Counted from the stretch's first letter, positions 1 to 8,612 are shown. The stretch: 32,889 bases of DNA from Methylococcaceae bacterium (GCA_030627205.1 DAOUSN010000032.1:1-32889); one strand, 5' to 3'. Notes: a model not told the origin generated them from the sequence alone. Numbers and translations are program-made.

Positions 1-957
1 AAAGATTCTGCTTTATTACGCTTATTCCCTTTAGCGATGCGAATGGCAGGGCCTAAAGAAGCGTTATGGCAATCAATTATTCGTCAAAATTATGGCTTTA
101 GTCACTTTATTGTCGGTAGAGATCATGCAGGACCTGGACGCAGTAATTTAGGGGGCGACTTTTATGATGTCAAAGCAGCGCAACAATTAGTTTCACAGTA
201 TCAAAATGAGTTAGCGATTAAAATTTTACCCGCTCCTTTTCTACTGTATGCCCCAGAAAGAGGCGAATTTTGTGAAGAAAGCCAATTACTTAAAGGAGAA
301 ACAGGACTTTATTTATCAGGAGCAGAGCTTAGGAAAATTTTACAAAAAGGAGAGACTATTCCTACTTGGTTTGCCTACCCTGAAATTATTGACGAATTAC
401 ACCTAACGCTACCAGCCCGTTCTAAACAAGGGGTGACACTATTTTTTACAGGGCTATCAGGTTCTGGAAAGTCAACCTTAGCTAATGGTATTTTGGTTAA
501 ATTTTTAGAATATGGCGGACGTAAAACCACTCTATTAGATGGGGATGTCGTGCGTAATATGCTCTCAAGTGAACTAAATTTTAGCAAAGAACATCGAGAT
601 TTGAATGTATTGCGTATTGGTTATGTGGCGAGTGAAATAACTAAAAATGGCGGCGTTGCTATTTGTGCTCCTATTGCCCCTTATACACGCTCCCGTCGAC
701 AAGTTCGTCAAATGATAGAACAAGAAGGTTCTTTTATCGAAATTCATGTTGCAACTCCATTAGATGTTTGTGAGTCACGCGACCGTAAAGGACTGTATGC
801 ACTCGCAAGAGCTGGGAAAATAAAAGGATTCACCGGGATTGATGACCCTTATGAAAGCCCTGAAAACCCTGAATTATCTATTGATACTACAAATTTATCA
901 ACAGAGGACGCAGTTGCAAAAATATGGAATCGAATAATTGAAATGGGAATTATTTAG
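1..957 (+). CDS. sat/cysC: Bifunctional ATP sulfurylase / APS kinase, 5'-truncated by window edge
   Basis: The reading frame is open from base 1, so the gene begins outside the window; the first internal ATG (37) is not the start. The first part matches the C-terminal half of ATP sulfurylase (MRMAGPKEALW, then FIVGRDHAGPG), the enzyme that makes APS from sulfate and ATP. The N-terminal HxxH active-site region lies upstream and cannot be checked. The second part is an APS kinase domain with a Walker A loop GLSGSGKST encoded at 451-477, a DGD motif shortly after, and the RKGLYALARAGKIKGFTGIDDPYE segment typical of CysC; it phosphorylates APS to PAPS. The fused order sulfurylase-kinase is known in several sulfur-using and methanotrophic gammaproteobacteria. 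PAPS could feed assimilation and the sulfotransferase encoded at 22872-24956; that link is inference. The gene ends convergently with the next one, 38 nt apart, with no obvious terminator hairpin. Confidence 0.93.
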   Translation, partial: KDSALLRLFPLAMRMAGPKEALWQSIIRQNYGFSHFIVGRDHAGPGRSNLGGDFYDVKAAQQLVSQYQNELAIKILPAPFLLYAPERGEFCEESQLLKGETGLYLSGAELRKILQKGETIPTWFAYPEIIDELHLTLPARSKQGVTLFFTGLSGSGKSTLANGILVKFLEYGGRKTTLLDGDVVRNMLSSELNFSKEHRDLNVLRIGYVASEITKNGGVAICAPIAPYTRSRRQVRQMIEQEGSFIEIHVATPLDVCESRDRKGLYALARAGKIKGFTGIDDPYESPENPELSIDTTNLSTEDAVAKIWNRIIEMGII

Positions 958-995
958 AAATAAATCATAATTAACACCAAAAGCTATTACTAATG

Positions 996-1463
996 TCATT
1001 TGGGTTGATAAGAATTTATAAGATTATGTTTTCTTTCAACTGCTTTGGTTAAATTATAACCTTTTTCATCAAGGAGATTACCTATAAAAAATAAACGCAT
1101 ATTAATAATCCAAGCGACTTTTTTTATCCCATTATTGTTTATAACGATGGATGAAAGCCTAGGGTTGCTATTACTAATTCTTTCAACAATCGTTTGTGGA
1201 TTGGTAAAATTCTCTTTTAATGCGTTAGTAATAATACGTTGAGCGTATTCTTTAGTCATTATTTTTCTAACAAAGGGACTTGATGCTTGCTTGGCTCTTT
1301 TTGCATCATCAATTGCTCTTGCATTAAAATAACCTATGTTGTAAACAGTCTTAAAACTTATACCTAATATAATGACTATAGTATAAACGGAAAGGGCTAT
1401 TTTTAACCGTTTTCTAACACGAGGTTTTTTTAATTTTTCAATAAAAATATGGAGTTTTAACAT
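996..1463 (-). CDS. Small single-pass membrane protein, function unknown
   Basis: This 155-residue protein has a strongly basic N-terminus (KLKKPRVRKRLK), one hydrophobic segment at about residues 22-42, then a soluble domain of about 110 residues. The charge pattern suggests the N-terminus stays in the cytoplasm and the rest is periplasmic. I recognise no family. Its start codon lies inside the last codons of folA (7 nt overlap), so it is probably translated by coupling and belongs to the lipoprotein-folA transcription unit. The overlap supports it being a real gene rather than a chance ORF. It could be a lineage-specific envelope protein. Confidence 0.65.
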   Translation of the reverse strand: MLKLHIFIEKLKKPRVRKRLKIALSVYTIVIILGISFKTVYNIGYFNARAIDDAKRAKQASSPFVRKIMTKEYAQRIITNALKENFTNPQTIVERISNSNPRLSSIVINNNGIKKVAWIINMRLFFIGNLLDEKGYNLTKAVERKHNLINSYQPK

Positions 1464-1942
1464 CTAATTAATTTTACAAAACTATATTGAAAATTAACCT
1501 GAGAATCATCTTTAACAGTTTGACGTTCTATTTCTTTCCATTGGGATAAATCAATTTTAGGGAAATAAGTATCGCCAGCAAAATTTTTATGAATTTCGGT
1601 TAAATAAATACAATCAGCTTTATCTATCATAGACTCATAAAAACTAGCTCCACCAATAATAAATAATTCTTCACTATTAGCGTAATTTGCTAATGCTTGT
1701 TGGCTGTCATTAAATACTTCGCAACCTAATGATTGATAATTTAGGTTTCGACTAATAATGATATTTTTACGCCCAGGTAAAGGTTTACCAATAGATTCAT
1801 GGGTTTTACGTCCCATTAAAATAGGTTTTCCGATAGTGATTTTTTTGAATCTTTGTAGGTCTGCTGATAAATGCCATGGTATTTGCTTATTAATACCAAT
1901 AATACGATTAGTTGCCATTGCAACAATTAATGATAGTTTCAT
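1457..1942 (-). CDS. folA: Dihydrofolate reductase
   Basis: The 161-residue product reduces dihydrofolate to tetrahydrofolate with NADPH, supplying one-carbon carriers for thymidylate, purine and methionine synthesis in the cytoplasm. Visible hallmarks are the PWHLSADLQRF segment with the catalytic acidic residue at Asp28, the NADPH-binding GRKTHESIG and PGRKNIIISR segments, and the FIIGGASFY motif. Length agrees with the E. coli enzyme (159 residues). It starts 5 nt after the stop of the upstream lipoprotein gene and its end overlaps the next membrane protein gene by 7 nt, so the three probably form one unit. No obvious promoter separates them. Confidence 0.97.
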   Translation of the reverse strand: MKLSLIVAMATNRIIGINKQIPWHLSADLQRFKKITIGKPILMGRKTHESIGKPLPGRKNIIISRNLNYQSLGCEVFNDSQQALANYANSEELFIIGGASFYESMIDKADCIYLTEIHKNFAGDTYFPKIDLSQWKEIERQTVKDDSQVNFQYSFVKLIRC

Positions 1943-1947
1943 GGTGA

Positions 1948-2676
1948 TTAATTACCGATTGGCAGATTGATATTTACCACGCGTAATTGACCTTTTACCA
2001 TCAATGATAAACGCAATATTTTTGCTGATTCAGCTTCATCTAAGCCAGGGAAAAATAAATAACCATGAGCTAATTCACCAGCACTAATTTGTTGATTTCT
2101 TAAAGAGTGTTCATCAAGATCGTAAGCAATTTCACCTTCAATGGCATTATTTCTTGATGCGCCACCATAAATTGCCCCTGCAGTACCACCTAAAACTGCT
2201 CCTGTCATTGCCGCAGTTCCTAAATTTTCACCAGTCAATACTCCGATAGCTAAACCTACAAGAGCACCTGCTGTTCCCAATAATACCGAGGATGTTCCTG
2301 TTCCTAAAGCGGTTTCAACTATTTGTACACGATTTTTAACTCTTTCATTAGCTTGTCTTGCAGTTAATAATGGCCATGCTTGACCATCATCATCAATTAA
2401 GAAAGTTTGTTGACCCAATAAACGTATGCTTTCCCCACTTTGGTTATCAACCACGACTTTAATTGGTAATAATCCTGCTCCGCGAATATTAAATCCAAAG
2501 GCGTTTTCTGCTGCGTCCTCATTAACATAAGCACGTGCAACTAACAAAATACCTTCTATATTCACATGGTCATTTTGCAATGCTGGTAAAGGAACAGGAG
2601 CAACACGATTACCATAAGAACTACATGCACATAATAATAAAGAGGTGAGTAGTATCAAAAATATTTTTTTTAACAT
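1948..2676 (-). CDS. Glycine-zipper outer-envelope lipoprotein, function unknown
   Basis: The 242-residue protein begins with a lipoprotein signal peptide: basic KK, a leucine-rich core and an LCAC lipobox with the lipidated Cys at residue 18. It would be processed by Lgt, whose gene is at 20172. The middle (about residues 130-175) is rich in Gly and Ala with GxxxG-type spacing, resembling glycine-zipper segments that insert in or associate with membranes. The flanking parts look like beta-rich domains; I recognise no named family. It heads a short run with folA and a membrane protein, 5 nt upstream of folA. The co-transcription with folA is probably positional rather than functional. Confidence 0.75.
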   Translation of the reverse strand: MLKKIFLILLTSLLLCACSSYGNRVAPVPLPALQNDHVNIEGILLVARAYVNEDAAENAFGFNIRGAGLLPIKVVVDNQSGESIRLLGQQTFLIDDDGQAWPLLTARQANERVKNRVQIVETALGTGTSSVLLGTAGALVGLAIGVLTGENLGTAAMTGAVLGGTAGAIYGGASRNNAIEGEIAYDLDEHSLRNQQISAGELAHGYLFFPGLDEAESAKILRLSLMVKGQLRVVNINLPIGN

Positions 2677-2800
2677 AAAAAATTCTCTGGTTTATTTTGG
2701 TATAATTTGCATTATTTTTACATTTAATTGAGATAATTCAGCATAAAACTCAGTTGGAATTTATTTCTTGTAAAATAAAGTTGTTCGGCGGTTATTTTAC

Positions 2801-3106
2801 TCATAAAATTAAAGGGATTTTTTCAATGCTATTAATAAATAAGTGCTGCTCATGAGTGATTTCTAAAGGATTGATAATAATTAAATCAATTTTTTCTTCA
2901 CAATTTTTAAAAAAATCTCGGGTAATTTGTCGAGATAAAGAAAAACTGGGTTGCTGAGAATAAATTAATAAATCAATATCACCTCCATGTTTTTCCAAAT
3001 TAGTTCGAGAGCCAAATAAAAATACTTGGTCATTGTTATGTAAATGTTTAAAAGAAATCTTTAGCGCGTTTTTTTGTATTGAATCAAGCCGGTAATTAAA
3101 AGACAT
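2801..3106 (-). CDS. MNT-type nucleotidyltransferase domain protein
   Basis: The product is a minimal nucleotidyltransferase of about 101 residues. The fold signature is visible as FGSR, then GGDIDLLIY, with the two metal-binding aspartates in DID, and a later acidic DLIII segment that would supply the third carboxylate. Such MNT proteins often act as antitoxins or AMP-transferring partners of HEPN proteins. I do not see a HEPN motif (RxxxxH) in the neighbour. A GTG at 3136 gives a 10-residue longer version with closer spacing to the upstream gene; I prefer the ATG at 3106, but neither start has a clear ribosome binding site. The gene is the last of the channel-RCK-dsbB-EndoU-small protein run. 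Confidence 0.78.
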   Translation of the reverse strand: MSFNYRLDSIQKNALKISFKHLHNNDQVFLFGSRTNLEKHGGDIDLLIYSQQPSFSLSRQITRDFFKNCEEKIDLIIINPLEITHEQHLFINSIEKIPLIL

Positions 3107-3143
3107 TTTTTTATTTTTAAAAGGTTTTACAATCACGATAAGT

Positions 3144-3425
3144 TTATCTGAGTTTTTCAGCGGTAGCGATAATTTTTTTACGCCATTTTATTAATATCGT
3201 TTGTAAAGTTAGTAAATTAATAGCTTCAGGGCTTATCTTATCATCATGAAGATTAGCTAATATTGCCTTATTTGGAGTGATTTTTAATTCATAAACGTTA
3301 CCAAAAAAACACTCTGTTTTTATTGATGGAGGTGTAATTGCCGCTAATACTTCGTCACAGAAATCAAGGTTTTCATTAATATCAGTAACTAAAAAGTCAT
3401 TAATCATTGCTGAATTTTGGAGCAT
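3144..3425 (-). CDS. Small protein between EndoU and MNT genes, possible immunity or partner protein
   Basis: I do not recognise this 93-residue protein. It has no signal peptide or membrane segment and looks like a small cytosolic alpha/beta protein ending in a basic helix (IKWRKKIIATAEKLR). The start chosen is the ATG at 3425, preceded by AAAGG at proper distance on the minus strand and lying 10 nt after the EndoU stop; an upstream start at 3473 would overlap the EndoU gene by 38 nt. Tight placement between an exported EndoU nuclease and a MNT nucleotidyltransferase suggests a partner role, such as an immunity protein for the nuclease or half of a toxin-antitoxin pair with MNT. Both are inference from position only. 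Confidence 0.6.
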   Translation of the reverse strand: MLQNSAMINDFLVTDINENLDFCDEVLAAITPPSIKTECFFGNVYELKITPNKAILANLHDDKISPEAINLLTLQTILIKWRKKIIATAEKLR

Positions 3426-3435
3426 AATTAAACCT

Positions 3436-3951
3436 TTATGGTTGAGGAAAGGCAGTATTAACACCTGTGCCACGTCTAGTTAATCCCATCCGAATAGTAA
3501 AGGTTTCGCCATTTGTTTGTAAACAATAACCGTTAGTATCTGGTTTTGGAGCTGATTGTCCTAAAATCCCCCATTGTGAATGTTTACCTGTACTATGTGT
3601 CGCCGCATAAATGACTGAACGGGTAATGGTTGCAAGATTACAATGGTCAGGAAAAAAAGTAGAAAATTTACTTTTACCATTGTTAAATTTAACTCGCGCA
3701 CTATAAATACCACCTTTCAAGGGTTTTTTACTGGAAATATCCATCACCAGAGAGCTAGATAATAAATAACGAGAATGAAAACCTTTATTACGACCATTAT
3801 GACTTTCACCGCAAAAAATATGTTTTAGATTAATCGCAGGTTTACTATCACTCCAGGTAAAATTTTTATTTTTACAAGAAAGTTCAGCATTCACCGTTGA
3901 AGAAATGGCCAATAATAGGCAACTGCTAAGTATTGTTTTTAAATTAAGCAT
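3436..3951 (-). CDS. Exported bacterial EndoU-family ribonuclease
   Basis: The 171-residue protein has a Sec signal peptide (residues 1-22, ending VNA) and a mature domain matching the bacterial EndoU nuclease family. Seen motifs in order are HIFCGE (His44), KGFHSR (His59), a GIYSARVKF strand, and KFSTFFPDHC (Lys95 as the probable third catalytic residue), ending with the family-typical NTAFP. EndoU enzymes cleave RNA and occur as toxin tips in contact-dependent and polymorphic toxin systems. Here it is a free-standing small secreted protein with no delivery domain. Four cysteines remain in the mature protein, which fits disulfide formation by the DsbB system encoded 37 nt upstream. The two small genes downstream follow closely. 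Confidence 0.85.
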   Translation of the reverse strand: MLNLKTILSSCLLLAISSTVNAELSCKNKNFTWSDSKPAINLKHIFCGESHNGRNKGFHSRYLLSSSLVMDISSKKPLKGGIYSARVKFNNGKSKFSTFFPDHCNLATITRSVIYAATHSTGKHSQWGILGQSAPKPDTNGYCLQTNGETFTIRMGLTRRGTGVNTAFPQP

Positions 3952-3988
3952 TATTTTTAACCTTTGATTTTATTTGAAAAATTTAAAA

Positions 3989-4498
3989 TTAGGAAGTGGC
4001 TGGTTTATTCCATATTTGTAGTAAACTGGCTACTCCTAAAACGATAAAAGAGACTAATGTCCATCCAGGAATACTAAGACCTAAAAAAACCCACAATACT
4101 TCTGCACATTCTCCAGTTCCATTTAACATTAATTTAAGCGTTTCCATTATTGGAAAGTTTTCAAAAATGTAGCTTAATCCAGGGCCGCATTCAGGTACTT
4201 CATCCTCTGGCATATTTTGTATCCATAGATGACGTACTGAAATAGACGCGCCAATTAAAGCGGTAACACAGCCTAAAATTGCATACGTTTTTCGACCACT
4301 TCCTATAGGATTATGAATAACGGCAATTAAAAATATAAGGCCTAATAAAAATATAGCAATTCGCTGCGAAATGCATAATGGGCAGGGTTGTAAGTCCATT
4401 ATTAGCTGAAAAAAAGCTCCTGTGGCGAGCATAAAAAAACAACTTATAGACTCTAAAAAAAACCAAATTCGTGGATTAAATTTTATAATTTTAAACAT
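3989..4498 (-). CDS. dsbB: Disulfide bond formation protein B
   Basis: DsbB is an inner-membrane quinone reductase that reoxidises periplasmic DsbA. The product has four predicted transmembrane segments. The first periplasmic cysteine pair is in LQPCPLCISQR (Cys39 and Cys42), and the second pair is Cys104 (PECGPG) and Cys131 (GTGECAE), which is the complete DsbB set. The start chosen is the ATG at 4498, preceded by AAGAAG and overlapping the upstream RCK gene by 8 nt (ATGTTTAA); this gives 169 residues, normal for the family. An in-frame start at 4528 would add 10 residues and a 38 nt overlap. The next gene encodes a cysteine-containing exported nuclease, a possible substrate. Confidence 0.94.
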   Translation of the reverse strand: MFKIIKFNPRIWFFLESISCFFMLATGAFFQLIMDLQPCPLCISQRIAIFLLGLIFLIAVIHNPIGSGRKTYAILGCVTALIGASISVRHLWIQNMPEDEVPECGPGLSYIFENFPIMETLKLMLNGTGECAEVLWVFLGLSIPGWTLVSFIVLGVASLLQIWNKPATS

Positions 4499-5183
4499 TT
4501 CGTACTTCTTTTTTAAATCGTTTAACATCCCGTGAGGGCCCCATAACCACTAAAATATCACCTATATTAATTTTATGTGGCTTTTCTCCCAATGAAAAAT
4601 ACAAGACTTCTTTAAGACCTTGGTCAAAAATACCAATTAATATTAAATTAGCGGTTTCATCAAGATTTAAATCATCAATAAAACTATTTTCTAAATAACA
4701 ATTTTTTGGAATTTCTATTTCTGCTATATCCAAATCATGACGACCAAAAACAGTATGCTCTAAAATATTAGTAATATCAGGTTTTTTAATCAGTTCATAA
4801 ATTTTGCGACCACAAATCTCATAAGGATCAATAATTTTATTAGCACCAGCCGCTAATAATTTTTCAGTAGCATCTTGATTTTCAACGGTAGTAATAATCA
4901 TTAAATTTTTATCTAATGCACGTGCAGAAAGAATTAAAAACACATTATCCGCATCATCAAGAAAAAAACAAAAAATAACGGCTATATCTCGACCAATGCC
5001 AATTGTCTGTAAATCATCATCACTCCGAAAATCAATCATCGCAATTTCAACGTTATGTGTGTTTGCTAATTTAAGTTGTTCTTTATCATGTTCAATCACT
5101 AATATTTGATAAATAGACAAATCTAAACGTGATATTGCTTCAAATGACAGTCGATTATAGCCAAAAATAGCAATTTTTTTCAT
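4491..5183 (-). CDS. Stand-alone RCK (TrkA-N/TrkA-C) protein with degenerate nucleotide motif
   Basis: The 230-residue product has the RCK architecture: a Rossmann-like TrkA-N domain (about 1-130) and a TrkA-C domain (about 145-225, ending in GDILVVMGPSRD). RCK domains gate K+ channels and transporters in response to NAD(H), ATP or ions. The usual GxGxxG loop reads GYNRLS here, so dinucleotide binding may be lost. The ATG overlaps the stop of the upstream K+ channel gene by 4 nt, strong evidence that it is co-translated with the channel and works with it. It could act as the second RCK layer of a tandem-RCK gating ring made from a separate polypeptide (inference). Confidence 0.87.
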   Translation of the reverse strand: MKKIAIFGYNRLSFEAISRLDLSIYQILVIEHDKEQLKLANTHNVEIAMIDFRSDDDLQTIGIGRDIAVIFCFFLDDADNVFLILSARALDKNLMIITTVENQDATEKLLAAGANKIIDPYEICGRKIYELIKKPDITNILEHTVFGRHDLDIAEIEIPKNCYLENSFIDDLNLDETANLILIGIFDQGLKEVLYFSLGEKPHKINIGDILVVMGPSRDVKRFKKEVRNV

Positions 5184-6784
5184 TTTAAACGGCTCTGTTC
5201 AATTTGATCTCGGAAATGTTCAATACTTATATTACGCCCTAACACCACTAGAATATCATTTTTTTGACAAATAAAGTGTTTTTCGGGGTTAAAGAAAAAA
5301 TGCTGATAGTTAAGATGATAACGGTTACGATGTTTTCGTTTACAACTAGCATGACTAATAATGCCAACTAACCTTAGCTTTTTATCAACAAATTTTATCT
5401 CTTCAAGGCTTAATCCGTCTAATAATGAGCCTTGATAAATTGTTAAAGTATCTATTGAAAGATCTTTATGCCCTTGTAAAAGACCTAAAATAGCTTCAAA
5501 AGCAATTGGTTGTCCTAGGTATCCTACTGAGAGTAAGCCTGCAATTTCAAAAGGTTGAATAACATGGTTAGCTCCTGCTTGGATTAATTTTTTAATGTTT
5601 TCTTTCAGGTTTGCTCGTGAAATAATTTTAATTTTAGCATTCAAATAACGGCTACTTAAGGTAATGTAAACATTAGCAACATCACTGCCTGTAGTACATA
5701 AAATCGTTGTTGCTCCCTGATTAATTCCTGCATTTAATAGCACTTTATTGTTGCTTGCATCATCATGAATGGCTAAAATATTCTTATTATGCGCTCGTTT
5801 AACATTTTCTTTGTTTTTATCAATAATAATAAATTGTCGCTTGTCTTGTGTAAGTTGTTTAGCCACTTCTTGACCGACACGACCAAAACCACAAATAATA
5901 ATGAATTGATGGTAATGATTTAATTCAGCATAGGTTCTATTTTCACGAAGAACGTGCATTTTTTCATTGAAAGCGGCAACTATAATGGAAGTAAAAAAAG
6001 ATAACGCGCCTATACCACTAATAATTAGAGCGATTGCAACTAAGCGTCCGCCGATTGTATGTGGGGTAATATCACCATAACCGACCGTAGAGATAGTTAC
6101 AATCGCCCAATATATGGCATCATATAAATGGTTTATTTGTCCAGGATTAGCTTTATTTTCAAATAAATAAAGTCCAATACTGGCAATAAAAACCAAAAAA
6201 CCCATAAAAATAAATAGAGTAATTAATTCAAAGCGTTTACTGTTTAAAACATCAGCAAATAATTTAATACTATTTGAATAGCGAAAGAGTTTAAATAGTC
6301 GAAAAATAAGTAATATTCGTAAAAAACGCAGTGGTCGATAACTTGGTAAAATAGCTAATAAATCTATAATAGCGACGACTGAAAACAGATAACTAAATTT
6401 TTTTAATAAAACTTTTTTTAAAACTTCTGTTGAACGAAAAGGAATATTTAAATAATCGGCTTTTTCATGGTATTCAATAATTATTTTATGAGTATCACTG
6501 TATAACCAACCCCGTATTAAATACTCAAGGATAAAAATAGTCATTACAAAATGTTCAAAAATTTCACCTGATTTGGAAAATTTTTCATTAATCTCATAGA
6601 CCAATAAAAAAACACTTAACATCACTAGGAAAATCATAAACAAGTCAAAATAAGACTTCATAGGATTACGAGGATTTTCTAATAAATCATAACAAAATTG
6701 TTTGCTAACGTTATAATGTGTTGATGTTTTTAGAAAATAAGCATAGTAAAGAAGAAATCGTTTCATCATTATAGAATAGTTCAT
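5180..6784 (-). CDS. Voltage-sensor-like potassium channel with C-terminal RCK domain
   Basis: This is a six-helix K+ channel subunit. Four hydrophobic segments lead to an S4-like helix with regularly spaced arginines (RPLRFLRILLIFRLFKLFR), then a pore helix and the selectivity filter TVGYGD at residues 233-238. The cytoplasmic part is an RCK unit with an intact GFGRVG nucleotide loop near residue 300 and a TrkA-C domain at the end. The topology resembles Kv/BK-like prokaryotic channels. The start chosen is the ATG at 6784 (534 residues); the frame is open to a TTG at 6808, and an ATG pair at 6769 is another option, none with a good ribosome binding site. It heads the minus-strand run that continues into the separate RCK gene and dsbB. 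Confidence 0.9.
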   Translation of the reverse strand: MNYSIMMKRFLLYYAYFLKTSTHYNVSKQFCYDLLENPRNPMKSYFDLFMIFLVMLSVFLLVYEINEKFSKSGEIFEHFVMTIFILEYLIRGWLYSDTHKIIIEYHEKADYLNIPFRSTEVLKKVLLKKFSYLFSVVAIIDLLAILPSYRPLRFLRILLIFRLFKLFRYSNSIKLFADVLNSKRFELITLFIFMGFLVFIASIGLYLFENKANPGQINHLYDAIYWAIVTISTVGYGDITPHTIGGRLVAIALIISGIGALSFFTSIIVAAFNEKMHVLRENRTYAELNHYHQFIIICGFGRVGQEVAKQLTQDKRQFIIIDKNKENVKRAHNKNILAIHDDASNNKVLLNAGINQGATTILCTTGSDVANVYITLSSRYLNAKIKIISRANLKENIKKLIQAGANHVIQPFEIAGLLSVGYLGQPIAFEAILGLLQGHKDLSIDTLTIYQGSLLDGLSLEEIKFVDKKLRLVGIISHASCKRKHRNRYHLNYQHFFFNPEKHFICQKNDILVVLGRNISIEHFRDQIEQSRLK

Positions 6785-6855
6785 ATTATTATTTTTGACA
6801 TTCTTCAATAGTGGTTATGAATGTCAAGTTTTATTGATTAATGAAGGAGTTAATT

Positions 6856-7233
6856 ATGTTAAAGAAACAACTTGAAACAACTTTTAATCAAGAGGAAATT
6901 CAGCAACGTTTGAAAGTTGAGTTACCAAATTGGTATTATGAAAAGGGTTGGATACGGCGAAAATTTAAAACCAGTGGTTGGAAAGCTACATTAATGGTGG
7001 TAACAACAGTAGGGCATTTAGCGGAGAAAGCTTGGCATCATCCTGATTTAAATGTTTCTTATGCGTTTGTAATTGTTAAATTAATAACCCATTCGGCAAA
7101 AGGAATAACTGAAAAAGATTTTAAATTAGCTCAAAAAATAGACGAGGTGTTAATGTGGGACGCTGCCGTTGAATCAGAAGGTGTTTTTGAAGGAACACCT
7201 GATGACCAGCGTTTTAATTATATAAAAAATTGA
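6856..7233 (+). CDS. phhB: Pterin-4a-carbinolamine dehydratase family protein
   Basis: The family dehydrates 4a-hydroxytetrahydropterin made by aromatic amino acid hydroxylases. The 125-residue product shows the signature E57xxxHHP (His61, His62), Tyr69, His79 and Asp88 in the usual spacing, so the active site looks complete. Compared with the usual length of about 100 residues it carries a C-terminal extension (about residues 98-125). The start is the ATG at 6856, set by a perfect AAGGAG at 6844-6849; the ATG at 6841 overlaps that ribosome binding site and is unlikely. No phenylalanine hydroxylase gene lies nearby, so the partner is unknown. It is divergent from the channel gene. Confidence 0.92.
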   Translation: MLKKQLETTFNQEEIQQRLKVELPNWYYEKGWIRRKFKTSGWKATLMVVTTVGHLAEKAWHHPDLNVSYAFVIVKLITHSAKGITEKDFKLAQKIDEVLMWDAAVESEGVFEGTPDDQRFNYIKN

Positions 7234-7354
7234 AATAATATAATTTCTAAGCGTGGTTTATTATAATGTGTGTATAGTTATGATAAATAAAAGTTAAAGT
7301 ACCTGTTATTTTCATAAAAATAATTCTATTACCTATATAGTTAGGAGATCTAAA

Positions 7355-8578
7355 ATGTATTCTGCATGTCTAAAACTTTTTATAAGTTTTATTTTATTTT
7401 ATTGTACGATTTTAAATTATGCCCTCGCGGCTGACGATCATGGCAATACCTGTAAAAAAGCAACCATTATAAATGTAGGATCTAGTGCTGTTGGCGAATT
7501 AACTGAGAAAGATTTAGATTTTTTTTCAATTACAATCCCGAGTAAAGGTAGATTAACTTTATTTTCTACAGGTGGAACAGATACCTTTGCACAGTTATTG
7601 GATAAAAATGGGGTGCTGTTAGCTGAGAATAATAATTCTGGTGTAAAATCCAATTTTCTAATAAGTAAAGAGCTTGAGGCTGAAAGCTATTGTTTGCAAG
7701 TTTCTGGAGCTGAAGGGCTTTATTCGCTTACAGTAGAAGGTGATTTTGCCAATGATGACCATGGTTCAAGTTGTGAAACTGGTACAGTTATATTAGATCC
7801 ACGAGGGACAACGATTGTTGGTGAATTATCAACTTATGCTGATGCTGATTATTTTCGCATTATTACCCCAACTTCGGGACAAATAACTGTATCAACAACA
7901 GGTGAAACTAATACCACAGGTAAATTATTTGATGCTAATAATATCGCTTTGGAAACTAACAAAGATTCAGGAATAGGCTCAAACTTTTTAATCAATAAGG
8001 ACCTTGAAGTAGGAAGTTATTGTTTAGAGGTTTCAGGAGAAAGTGGACTTTATTCGTTACGAGTTGAAGGTGATTTTTTTGATGATGATCATGGTAGTGA
8101 TTGTAGTAGTGCAACCCCTATAAATTCACGATCTACAAGGGGTGAGTTATTGGTTAATAAAGATAAAGATTATTTTCGTATTCAAGTTCCAGAGAAAGGA
8201 ACTACCGTAACATTACAGACATCTGGAGACACAAATACAAAGGGTAGATTATTTGATTTTAATGGTGTTTTTTTAGAAGAAGATGATAATACAGGAGATG
8301 GGACAAACTTTTTAATAAATAGGAGATTGCTAGGAGGAAGTTATTGTTTAGAGATTTCAGGTGATAAAGGTATATATTCATTAAAAGTTGAAGGACAGAT
8401 TGCCCCAATAGATTCATTTGAACCTTATTGTTCAGGACAAACTATTTATGATTCAACTACAGGACGATTAAAAATTCCAGACGTGCGTTTAGATGGTTCA
8501 TGTTATACCGTAGAAATGCAAAAACGAGAAGAAGGGTTTATTTTTGATTTAATTTCAGCGGATCCAGCACAGAGATAA
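7355..8578 (+). CDS. Secreted protein with three PPC-like repeats
   Basis: The 407-residue protein has a signal peptide (1-25, ending ALA) and three tandem domains of about 107-110 residues beginning at residues 27, 134 and 243-244, each opening with DDHG and a Cys and closing with SYCLxVSG and a LYSLxVEG strand. The D-x-D-[FY]-F motif and the beta-rich pattern resemble bacterial pre-peptidase C-terminal (PPC) domains, which normally sit on secreted proteases. No protease domain is present. Each repeat has two cysteines that may form one disulfide. The last about 55 residues form a distinct tail with its own cysteine pair. The start is supported by AGGAG at 7342-7346. Function is unknown; binding or adhesion in the envelope is plausible. 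Confidence 0.82.
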   Translation: MYSACLKLFISFILFYCTILNYALAADDHGNTCKKATIINVGSSAVGELTEKDLDFFSITIPSKGRLTLFSTGGTDTFAQLLDKNGVLLAENNNSGVKSNFLISKELEAESYCLQVSGAEGLYSLTVEGDFANDDHGSSCETGTVILDPRGTTIVGELSTYADADYFRIITPTSGQITVSTTGETNTTGKLFDANNIALETNKDSGIGSNFLINKDLEVGSYCLEVSGESGLYSLRVEGDFFDDDHGSDCSSATPINSRSTRGELLVNKDKDYFRIQVPEKGTTVTLQTSGDTNTKGRLFDFNGVFLEEDDNTGDGTNFLINRRLLGGSYCLEISGDKGIYSLKVEGQIAPIDSFEPYCSGQTIYDSTTGRLKIPDVRLDGSCYTVEMQKREEGFIFDLISADPAQR

Positions 8579-8612
8579 GATAAGAAAATCAAAATTAATA
8601 GGCGATAAAAAT

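Noticed and set aside
2801..3425. Classical HEPN-MNT toxin-antitoxin pair
   Set aside because: The MNT domain is clear, but the neighbour has no RxxxxH motif or HEPN-like all-helical pattern, so the standard system is not supported.
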